This document shows, one piece after another, positions 1 through 6,268 of a DNA stretch of 8,132 bases; position 1 is the stretch's first letter; the number at the start of each line of letters is the position of its first letter. The notes under the pieces were generated by a model. It worked only from the letters and a program-made list of their open reading frames with translations. It was not told the origin of the DNA and ran no database searches. Source of the stretch: Chamaesiphon sp. (lineage in GTDB: Bacteria; Cyanobacteriota; Cyanobacteriia; Cyanobacteriales; Chamaesiphonaceae); NCBI GenBank assembly GCA_026786125.1, contig JAJAYU010000227.1, forward strand, positions 1 to 8,132. Reading direction: 5' to 3'. A program made the position numbers and the translations under genes.

Positions 1-235
1 CACCACCATCAATAATATCAACCCCACCACCATCAGTTAAAGTATCATCGCCAGCCCCAGCATTAATAATGTCATTACCACTACCACCGCGAATATCATC
101 AGCATTAGCAGTACCAGTAATATTGAGTTTTTCAATATTAGAATAACTGACGGTATCGAAAGCTGTAGCCGCAGCATTGAGAGCGCGAATACTACCCGAA
201 CCTGCGGCATTATAGGCAACATACTGAATCCCACC
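1..235. repeat. Long direct repeat, left copy (period 645 bp)
   Basis: This stretch matches 646-880 at an offset of exactly 645 bp (215 codons), with four mismatches at 86, 89, 134 and 140. The match starts at the window edge, so the copy may extend further left. It encodes residues 428-506 of the RTX protein. All four mismatches fall on third codon positions and are silent. Confidence 0.95.
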
Positions 236-1519
236 CGCCCGAGTACCAGAATAATCGATTGTTAAAGTATCAGTACCGCCAACACCAGCATCGATACTAT
301 CGGCACCCTTGGCAGAAGAAAAAATCGTATCATCACCAGCACCAGTAGTGATATTGTCAGCACCAATGCCCGTGCGAATCGTATCATTACCATCACCACT
401 ATCGATCGTATTAGTACCATCTTTAGCATCGATCGTATCGTCACCAGCACCACTATTGATGATGTCATCATAGCTACCAGTTTTAGCAGTAATTGTATCG
501 TTACCGGCACCAGTAGTAATCGTATTGAAGCGTTCGATATTCCTTAGCTCGGTACCATTAGCTAAGGTATTACTTGCATTATTGAGATCGATATTATTAG
601 CACCAGTATTGCTAGAAATATTAATCGTGATGTTGTCATCACCAACACCACCATCAATAATATCAACCCCACCACCATCAGTTAAAGTATCATCGCCAGC
701 CCCAGCATTAATAATGTCATTACCACTACCGCCACGAATATCATCAGCATTAGCAGTACCAGTAATATTGAGTTTTTCGATATTGGAATAACTGACGGTA
801 TCGAAAGCTGTAGCCGCAGCATTGAGAGCGCGAATACTACCCGAACCTGCGGCATTATAGGCAACATACTGAATCCCACCAGCATGAGCACCAGAATAAT
901 CGATAACTAAGGTATCGGTACCCGTACCACCATCAATATTATCTACACCCGTCAGTGGTGTAAATATATCATCGCCACTCGTTCCCGTCAGGTTATCATT
1001 CCCTGTGGTGCCTGGAATATCAGCTTGCTCCACCAATACAGATTGCCCATTGACAAAAATCGTCTTCGTGTCATCTTCCGCTTGAATCTGACTCAACTCC
1101 GCCGCAGACAAATCTTGCCCCCACACCAACGCCGAAAATAACTGCCCCTCATCCCCAGGCGTATCGCTAACATTAATCTGACTATCTACCCAGTGCCCAA
1201 TCTCCTCCGTCAACACACCCGCAATTGCCAGCTCATCCGCACTATCTACAAAAGCCGCCGATAAATAAATCCGATTCGTACTCGCGCCATACGCACCAGG
1301 CGCCGTCCCCAATACACTCCCCTCGACAATCTCGATTTCTGGCAGATTCCTAAAATCTCCAGCCAGCCACTGTGCCTGGATTTCCGCTAATCTAGCCTTA
1401 TGGAATCCAGCCCCGAAAGATCGATCAATTATCGTCAGGAAATCGGCTTGCTGGGCGAAAGCGATGAGTTGTTGCTGAGTAGTTTGAAGCGAGCGAGCGA
1501 ATACGTTAGTTAGGTTCAT
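1..1519 (-). CDS. RTX-type calcium-binding repeat protein, N-terminal part (C-terminus beyond left edge)
   Basis: The frame is open from an ATG at 1519 down to base 1, giving 506 codons with no stop, so the C-terminus is missing. There is no signal peptide, which fits RTX proteins exported by type I secretion through a C-terminal signal (not visible here). Residues 1-165 form a non-repetitive domain, with TNRIYLS at 81-87, TEEIGHWVD at 104-112 and DTPGDEG at 119-125. From about 169 the protein is Gly/Asp/Asn-rich, with RTX nonapeptides of the type GGxGxDxxx (263-298, 336-400, 478-506) that bind calcium in parallel beta-rolls. Between them are spacers starting TDTL(V/T)IDYSG at 201 and 416, which repeat with a 215-residue period. 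No Shine-Dalgarno is evident. The frame is open back to the stop of the upstream gene, so a TTG at 1549 is an alternative start. The role is probably extracellular (adhesion, S-layer-like, or degenerate hydrolase). The family call is firm and the function is not. Confidence 0.88.
   Translation of the reverse strand, partial: MNLTNVFARSLQTTQQQLIAFAQQADFLTIIDRSFGAGFHKARLAEIQAQWLAGDFRNLPEIEIVEGSVLGTAPGAYGASTNRIYLSAAFVDSADELAIAGVLTEEIGHWVDSQINVSDTPGDEGQLFSALVWGQDLSAAELSQIQAEDDTKTIFVNGQSVLVEQADIPGTTGNDNLTGTSGDDIFTPLTGVDNIDGGTGTDTLVIDYSGAHAGGIQYVAYNAAGSGSIRALNAAATAFDTVSYSNIEKLNITGTANADDIRGGSGNDIINAGAGDDTLTDGGGVDIIDGGVGDDNITINISSNTGANNIDLNNASNTLANGTELRNIERFNTITTGAGNDTITAKTGSYDDIINSGAGDDTIDAKDGTNTIDSGDGNDTIRTGIGADNITTGAGDDTIFSSAKGADSIDAGVGGTDTLTIDYSGTRAGGIQYVAYNAAGSGSIRALNAAATAFDTVSYSNIEKLNITGTANADDIRGGSGNDIINAGAGDDTLTDGGGVDIIDGG
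320..514 (-). repeat. RTX nonapeptide array within the calcium-binding protein
   Basis: Codons 336-400 carry successive glycine/aspartate nonapeptides, including TGAGNDTIT, SGAGDDTID, SGDGNDTIR, TGIGADNIT and TGAGDDTIF. This is the longest array in the visible part. Other arrays lie at 626-733 (residues 263-298) and 1-88 (residues 478-506). Each pair of nonapeptide turns is expected to coordinate a calcium ion, as in known RTX beta-rolls. The 27-bp DNA periodicity is visible as recurring caccag/atcatc words on the plus strand. Confidence 0.85.
646..880. repeat. Long direct repeat, right copy (period 645 bp)
   Basis: Partner of bases 1-235. It encodes residues 213-291 of the RTX protein, a spacer from AGGIQYVAY through SNIEKLNITG followed by RTX nonapeptides. 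Identity falls off just after 880, where the encoded residues AH (211-212) are replaced by TR (426-427) in the other copy. Weaker similarity continues for a few codons, through the YSG and DTL motifs. Confidence 0.95.
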
Positions 1520-1573
1520 TTTGGTATGGGTAGATGCAAAATTAGTCAAATATTTTTCTACAAATAATCTTGG

Positions 1574-2269
1574 TTAGAAACTGCCAAAGAAATTAATTGC
1601 CGCCTGAAACTCTGTACCGTAATTACTATCTGTTGGTAAATTTACAGCACCGCTAATACTGAGATTATTAGTAAGGTTTAGATCTACTCCACCTGTACCA
1701 TAAAAAGCAAAAGCATTAGAATCAGCTTTTCCAGTTTGTTGGATAGATTTATAGCCGACGCCACCGCCGATAAAAGGATTAAACATTGTTGGTTCACCGC
1801 TCATGCTATAAGTAAAAGCACCATTGATCGAGTTTCCCGATCCGAAGTGCATCGCTGTTCTGACTCGAATATTTTCAAATCCAAACTTACTTTGTACTCC
1901 ATATTGAATATTTCCATTACTGGAAATTGCACTAGGACCAAAATTAAATAAGCTAAAAATTTCACCGAAACCTTCTAATCCTGAGCTATCAGATGAACCT
2001 GATGAGGGGGTATACGATCCACTCGGAGTAGATGAGGGGCGAGAATTGCTCCCTGGCGACTGATAAGGAGTGCTAGGAGTAGAAACAGGTGAACGGTAGG
2101 GGGTTGGAGCAGGTGGTTGATATGTAGGTGCCGGATACGCTCTTTTGAGCGCATCATTAAATCCCTTATAGTCTTTATAATCACCTGCAAAAGCTGGGGT
2201 GATTGCCAGAAGTATTGAAGTACTAGATAGCCCGAGCGTTAGAAGAGTTTTGCGTGAAATATTTTTCAT
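1574..2269 (-). CDS. Secreted small outer-membrane beta-barrel protein with Pro/Ser-rich linker
   Basis: 231 residues. Residues 1-28 are a Sec signal peptide: basic MKNISRK, a hydrophobic core, then an AFA cleavage site before GD. Residues 29-44 are a short charged segment. About 45-97 is a low-complexity Pro/Ser/Thr linker with repeated TP(Y/S) and SP motifs. About 100-231 alternates polar and hydrophobic residues with many glycines and aromatics (for example NPFIGGGVGY at 164-173 and FYGTGGVDLNL at 189-199) and ends in Phe. This fits beta-strands of a small OMP barrel with a C-terminal insertion signal. The linker may span periplasm or peptidoglycan. The exact family is not recognised; an OmpW/OmpA-like barrel is the nearest impression. 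No clear ribosome binding site precedes the ATG. The downstream RTX gene starts 54 bp after the stop with no obvious terminator between, so co-transcription is plausible. Confidence 0.75.
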   Translation of the reverse strand: MKNISRKTLLTLGLSSTSILLAITPAFAGDYKDYKGFNDALKRAYPAPTYQPPAPTPYRSPVSTPSTPYQSPGSNSRPSSTPSGSYTPSSGSSDSSGLEGFGEIFSLFNFGPSAISSNGNIQYGVQSKFGFENIRVRTAMHFGSGNSINGAFTYSMSGEPTMFNPFIGGGVGYKSIQQTGKADSNAFAFYGTGGVDLNLTNNLSISGAVNLPTDSNYGTEFQAAINFFGSF

Positions 2270-2582
2270 GATTTGAAAATAATGTGAAGGTTAATTGGAG
2301 TAAGATTGGATCGCTATAGCTAACAACTTAGGTCGAAGAAAATTTCTAAGCAGTTTTAACATTCATCGGCTCTTCACCTGCAACTATCGATTTTCTACCC
2401 CTGAAGTTAATCAACCATAACTCACCAAAAATTAAGTTTGAGCACTAACTACGCCAAAAAGCGGATGACAAATTCTTTCCCAGTAGTCAAGTATTTGTCG
2501 AATTAGGCTCAAAAGCCTTGCCTAGTCTTATTTCCAATTTTAAATATGAATGGATCAGCCTCAGCCAATTAGCTGTAAAGTG

Positions 2583-2601
2583 GATACAAATTTGATACAA
2601 A
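2583..2601. repeat. Helically phased direct repeat GATACAAA (operator-like)
   Basis: GATACAAA occurs at 2583-2590 and again at 2594-2601, an 11-bp repeat distance, about one helical turn. The same stretch contains the 8-bp palindrome CAAATTTG (2587-2594) and the dyad TTTG-ATA-CAAA (2591-2601). It lies about 100 bp upstream of the STAND start and just upstream of the candidate -35, a plausible position for a regulator. The repeat is directly visible; its function is inferred. Confidence 0.4.
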
Positions 2602-2624
2602 GTTTCTGGCTACCGATCGAGATA

Positions 2625-2652
2625 TTGCTAGATACCTATGGGACAATATGTT
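2625..2652 (+). promoter_or_regulatory. Possible sigma70-type promoter for the NB-ARC/WD40 gene
   Basis: TTGCTA at 2625-2630, a 16-bp spacer and TATGTT at 2647-2652 each match 4 of 6 consensus bases. The leader to the ATG at 2703 would be short, about 45 nt. The match is weak and the region is AT-rich, so this is only a candidate. Confidence 0.25.
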
Positions 2653-2702
2653 ATCTAATAGATATGACTTAATCTAGCCAATAGGTTTGCTGCTGACATC
2701 AG

Positions 2703-5700
2703 ATGATTCCTCCCCGCGTTACTCAGATCCTCAACTACCATCTCCTCAATCAGCGGCGTAAGGATATGACGGAGATTGAGCAGCAGATTTTCCAAGGGAT
2801 TTGGCAAAATCAGGGTTATGAGACGATCGCCAAAACCATTGGATATCAACCTGTCAGCGTGCGGCGACTGGCTTCCCAACTATTTCAAGAACTCTCGACA
2901 GCGACAGCCCAAAAAGTCACCAAGCAAAATTTTCAGGTGGTGTTTAATCAATTGGCACTCGATCGTCAATCAACGGTAGATTGGGAAGATGCGCCGACGG
3001 ATATTCAACCGTTTTGTGGTCGGCTCAAAGAACTAGCACAACTCACCCAGTGGGTATTGATCGATCGGTGCAAATTAATTGCTATTCTAGGCATCGGGGG
3101 GATTGGTAAAACTGCTTTAGCAACTAAACTTGGTCAACAATTGCAGGATGGATTTGAATATGTAATTTGGCGATCTTTACGGGAAGCCCCACCACTCAAT
3201 CAACTCCTCGGCGATCTAATTGGTGTCCTCTCCCAACATGCCAATCTCCAACTTTCCAAAACAGCTCCCAAACGGATTGCCCTATTATTAGAACAACTGC
3301 AACAGCATCGCTGTCTGTTGATTTTAGACAATGTAGAAGCGATTATGAATCCTGGTGAATATGCCGGAAACTATCGCGAAGGTTATGGCAATTATGGCGA
3401 TCTGTTTCATCGTTTAGGTAGTAGCCAACATCAAAGCTGCGTAGTGATGACTAGTCGCGAACCACCAGCAGAAATTACCGAACTTAGTGGTAATAAACTA
3501 CCCGTCCGGACTTTGCCATTAGCTGGTATTGCTGCTGCCGGAGCAGATCTGCTAGATCGGATGTCCGTAGAGGGTAAATTATCAGAACTCCAAGAAATTA
3601 GCGATCGTTGTCAGGGAAATCCCCTCTATCTCAGGATTATCGCTAATACAATTTCCAATAATTTCGAGGGAGATCTGGCCGCATTTTTAGAGTCAGATCG
3701 CTATACTTACGCCAAAATTAGTAATATTCTGACTACTCAATTAGCGAGACTATCAACTGATGAAAAGTTACTAGTTTATTATCTAGCCATCCAGCGGGAA
3801 CCCGTCTCGATCGAGTCGATGATGATCCACTTTACGCCATTAGGTCTCGATCGATCTTTGCCGAGGACAGTTGATTCCTTAATTAAAAGATCGATCGTCC
3901 AAGCGATCGGTAGTAACAAGATCATTGCCATCAAATCATCAACTAAACCTGGTCAGCATCAACGCTATACCCTCCAAAATGTGATCCTGGAATTTACCAC
4001 CGACAAATTACTGAAGGAGCTAAGTCTAGAATTAGCAGTCCCAGCCGAAGGGTTGTTTTTTTTTAACCACTTGCCGCTCCATCCCACCACTTCACCAGCA
4101 TATATCCGCGAGATTCAACAGCGGCTATTTCTCCAGCCGCTCAGTCGCGATCTCGCCCGACAGCATGGCACGAATGCCGTCACTTATCTCCAATCACTAA
4201 TTCCCCTAATTCGCAGCCTCACCCCATTAGGTTGTGGCGCGGGAAATCTGCTCAATCTTGCCCACACCCTCCACGCCAATTTTACTGGCTGGGATTTGAC
4301 CAATTTACATATCGCTGAATTGGACTTTCAGCAAGTGTTATTGCGCCAAGTGGATTTTCGGGGCAGTACATTTGATCGATGTCAGTTTGCCGAGGGCATG
4401 GGCGGGATTGTCGGACTCAATTTCAGCTCCGATGGGAAATACTTAGCCGCCAGTGATACCCTGTTTCAAATCAAAATTTGGTCAGTAGTTACCAATCAAG
4501 CAGTGGCGATGCTGATCGGGCATCAAAGCTGGGTCTGGGACGTGCGATTTAGCCACGATAACAAGTATCTGATTAGTGGTAGTAGTGATGAGACGATCAG
4601 GATTTGGGATGTTGCTAGTGGCGAGTGTGTGCAGGTACTCACGGGGCATCGGGATTGGGTTTGGCGAGTGAGTTTGATCCTCAATAGTAATCTTGCTGTC
4701 AGCGTTGGCGCGGATCGGCAAGTGAAGATTTGGTGGTGGCAAAAGGGGCGTAATTTGTTGACATTCAAGGTTCCCGATTCACAGGTACGGGATGGGGTAT
4801 TTCATCCTCAACGACGGTTGTTGGCATTCTGTGGGGTGGAAGGTTTGAAGATTTGGCAGATTTGGCTGGGGAAGAAGGTCCAATCAATTAATGATGCGCG
4901 ATCTCGTCACCTGCGGCTGGTATCATTTAGCCCCGATGGTCACAAGATCTTTGGTGCAAACTTTTCTTGTACGATTCACTGCTGGGATGTTGATACTGGC
5001 GCACACCTGTTCGATCTCCACGGACACCCGACTCAAGTTAGTGAAGTTCATTATGATAATATCGGACAAATTATCTCTATTTGTCTCGAACAGATTCGGG
5101 TCTGGAATGTCCAAACAGGTATCTGTCTCAGAATGATCGATCTTGGTGCTGATAGCGGCAAAGGTGCTGCTTATCTGGCTCCATTTGTGGCGACAGGTAG
5201 TGATAATGGCACAATCAATGTGTGGAATTTGGAAACAGGTAAATGTGTCTCTACTACTGGCGGCTGCGCCCCACGGATGATGAGTTTGGCAACTAATACC
5301 CAAAATCAAATTGTGGCTGGTAGTAGAGATGATGGGAGTTTATATTTATGGAATTTCAAAGAGCTAGGATCTGGCAACAAACCGGAGCCAATGGTGATTC
5401 AAGCACATCGAGGCATCGCTACCGGACTAGCTTTTAGCCCCAATGGTCAACTAATTGCGAGTACAGGAAGCGATCGAATTATCAAAATTTGGGACGCATT
5501 TACAGGGTCACATTTACAGACTCTAATTGGTCATACCGATTATATTCCCCAACTATTATTTGTTGACGATCGAACGCTATTGAGTCGCAGCTACGATGTA
5601 ACTACTCGTCAGTGGGATTTAGAGACTGGAAAAGATCAGCAGATTGAATATCTACAGCCCCAATGGGTGATGGTATTAGCGCGTTCTCCCGATGGTGAGT

Positions 5701-6263
5701 GGATTGCCTTTGGTTCTGAGACTCCCTTGCTCACTGTATTACATCGCCCAACGGGAAAAATCACCAGCTACCCAGCTAGGGGCAATCGCTTGAGACGAAT
5801 GACGTTTACTCAAGATGGTCGATCGATTATCGGGATTACTGACGATCGACATCTCAACCGCTGGCAAGTAGATCGCAATTATCACCATACTAGCTCACAG
5901 ATTGGCGATCGTGATGCCACCGCAATTGTCGCCCATCCGCTCCATCCCCATCTATTAATTAGCGGTAATGATGATGGTACGATCTCCGTCTGGGATCTGG
6001 ATCTAGCAAGTTGGATCGATCGAATTCAGGCTCATCAAAAAGAGATTCTATCGATCGAATCGATCGCCAAACTAAATCAAGTGATCAGTTGTAGCGTCGA
6101 TGGTTCAATTAAAGTATGGGAATTGCCGGAGTATCGACTCAAAGAAGTGTATTCGATCAAATCCCCAAAGCCTTATCAAATGATGCGCCTCGGTGATAAT
6201 CAAGGCTTAAATCAAGCTCAATTAACTTCCCTAGTTCAACTAGGTGCATCATTAGTATCATAA
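2703..6263 (+). CDS. STAND-family NB-ARC NTPase with N-terminal vMAP/HTH-like domain and C-terminal WD40 repeats
   Basis: 1186 residues. Residues 5-85 are a helical domain (EQQIFQGIW at 26-34, TIAKTIGYQPVSVRRL at 41-56, KVTKQNF at 71-77) resembling the vMAP N-terminal HTH domain common in cyanobacterial signalling NTPases. NB-ARC covers about 103-440: P-loop GIGGIGKT at 130-137, Walker B LLILDN at 205-210, sensor-type MTSRE at 249-253, GNPL at 305-308, and TLQNVILEF at 423-431 in the place of the MHD-like motif. Residues 526-562 are pentapeptide-like (A/D-L/F-x-x-x). From about 566 there are roughly 14 WD40 blades, with WD-type ends at 593, 635, 677, 718, 761, 801, 841, 883, 930, 971, 1013 (degenerate), 1054, 1097 and 1139, enough for two seven-bladed propellers. 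By family analogy it is a nucleotide-driven oligomerisation switch whose propellers sense a ligand or partner. No protease, nuclease, TIR or kinase effector is present. The ATG fits the domain start; no Shine-Dalgarno is seen. Confidence 0.92.
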   Translation: MIPPRVTQILNYHLLNQRRKDMTEIEQQIFQGIWQNQGYETIAKTIGYQPVSVRRLASQLFQELSTATAQKVTKQNFQVVFNQLALDRQSTVDWEDAPTDIQPFCGRLKELAQLTQWVLIDRCKLIAILGIGGIGKTALATKLGQQLQDGFEYVIWRSLREAPPLNQLLGDLIGVLSQHANLQLSKTAPKRIALLLEQLQQHRCLLILDNVEAIMNPGEYAGNYREGYGNYGDLFHRLGSSQHQSCVVMTSREPPAEITELSGNKLPVRTLPLAGIAAAGADLLDRMSVEGKLSELQEISDRCQGNPLYLRIIANTISNNFEGDLAAFLESDRYTYAKISNILTTQLARLSTDEKLLVYYLAIQREPVSIESMMIHFTPLGLDRSLPRTVDSLIKRSIVQAIGSNKIIAIKSSTKPGQHQRYTLQNVILEFTTDKLLKELSLELAVPAEGLFFFNHLPLHPTTSPAYIREIQQRLFLQPLSRDLARQHGTNAVTYLQSLIPLIRSLTPLGCGAGNLLNLAHTLHANFTGWDLTNLHIAELDFQQVLLRQVDFRGSTFDRCQFAEGMGGIVGLNFSSDGKYLAASDTLFQIKIWSVVTNQAVAMLIGHQSWVWDVRFSHDNKYLISGSSDETIRIWDVASGECVQVLTGHRDWVWRVSLILNSNLAVSVGADRQVKIWWWQKGRNLLTFKVPDSQVRDGVFHPQRRLLAFCGVEGLKIWQIWLGKKVQSINDARSRHLRLVSFSPDGHKIFGANFSCTIHCWDVDTGAHLFDLHGHPTQVSEVHYDNIGQIISICLEQIRVWNVQTGICLRMIDLGADSGKGAAYLAPFVATGSDNGTINVWNLETGKCVSTTGGCAPRMMSLATNTQNQIVAGSRDDGSLYLWNFKELGSGNKPEPMVIQAHRGIATGLAFSPNGQLIASTGSDRIIKIWDAFTGSHLQTLIGHTDYIPQLLFVDDRTLLSRSYDVTTRQWDLETGKDQQIEYLQPQWVMVLARSPDGEWIAFGSETPLLTVLHRPTGKITSYPARGNRLRRMTFTQDGRSIIGITDDRHLNRWQVDRNYHHTSSQIGDRDATAIVAHPLHPHLLISGNDDGTISVWDLDLASWIDRIQAHQKEILSIESIAKLNQVISCSVDGSIKVWELPEYRLKEVYSIKSPKPYQMMRLGDNQGLNQAQLTSLVQLGASLVS
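4278..4388 (+). repeat. Pentapeptide-like repeats between NB-ARC and WD40 domains
   Basis: Residues 526-562 read in fives with a hydrophobic centre: NFTGW, DLTNL, HIAEL, DFQQV, LLRQV, DFRGS, TFDRC, QF. This is a short right-handed beta-helix-type segment of about seven coils, placed as a hinge just before the first WD40 blade. The same arrangement is familiar from other cyanobacterial NB-ARC/WD40 proteins. Confidence 0.6.
4398..6128 (+). repeat. WD40 repeat region, about 14 diverged blades
   Basis: Residues 566-1142 contain recurrent blade signatures: FSPDG or FSSDG (574-578, 742-746), GH turns (606-607, 648-649, 773-774, 943-944) and W-D/N/x endings about 40 residues apart. Spacing is regular, but sequence identity between blades is low and several lack the GH or the final WD. 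The best-kept blades are 607-636, 903-931 and 1076-1098. Confidence 0.85.
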
Positions 6264-6268
6264 ATTTA
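6261..6268. other. Palindrome TAAATTTA holding both convergent stop codons
   Basis: The plus-strand stop of the STAND gene (6261-6263) and the minus-strand stop of the AI-2E gene (6266-6268) lie in one perfect 8-bp palindrome, with 2 bp between the genes. No intergenic terminator can fit, so both transcripts must end inside, or run antisense into, the opposing gene. Confidence 0.85.

Larger units (their letters stand above)
2270..2702. other. Divergent intergenic region (433 bp)
   Basis: This AT-rich region lies between the divergently transcribed barrel gene (minus) and the STAND gene (plus), so it should hold promoters for both. I see no convincing small gene or structured RNA. It contains a 7-bp inverted repeat (GACAAAT at 2467-2473, ATTTGTC at 2493-2499), a small hairpin (AGGCT/AGCCT, 2505-2518, no T-tract), an 11-bp-spaced direct repeat near 2583-2601 and a weak sigma70-like promoter toward the STAND gene. 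On the minus strand, TATAGC at 2318-2313 is a possible -10 for the barrel gene, but no good -35 pairs with it. Confidence 0.7.

Noticed and set aside
525..791. Open frame of 88 codons on the plus strand opposite the RTX gene
   Set aside because: It is a shadow of the repetitive minus-strand coding sequence. Its Pro/Ser/Leu-rich translation is the complement of Gly/Asp codons, and a duplicate of part of it recurs with the DNA repeat.
37..891. Minus-strand open frames at 37-234, 262-510 and 682-891 rich in Leu/Met/Val, looking like membrane peptides
   Set aside because: They are out-of-frame readings of the RTX repeats. Two are near-identical only because the DNA is duplicated, and the RTX frame is continuous through them.
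1..1010. Regularly spaced short repeats suggesting a CRISPR array
   Set aside because: The periodicity is 27 bp and in frame with glycine/aspartate RTX nonapeptides. There are no constant repeats with unique spacers.
2467..2499. Inverted repeat GACAAAT/ATTTGTC as an operator
   Set aside because: The arms are 7 bp with a 19-bp separation in AT-rich DNA, about 200 bp from either start. This is compatible with chance and unsupported by a second copy.
2505..2518. Hairpin AGGCT-CAAA-AGCCT as a terminator
   Set aside because: The 5-bp stem is not followed by a T-run in either direction, and it lies between divergent genes where no transcript needs to end.
4923..5309. 128-codon minus-strand open frame within the STAND gene
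   Set aside because: It is antisense to well-defined WD40 blades, has no recognisable domain or start signal, and its Cys/His/Thr composition is typical of a shadow frame.
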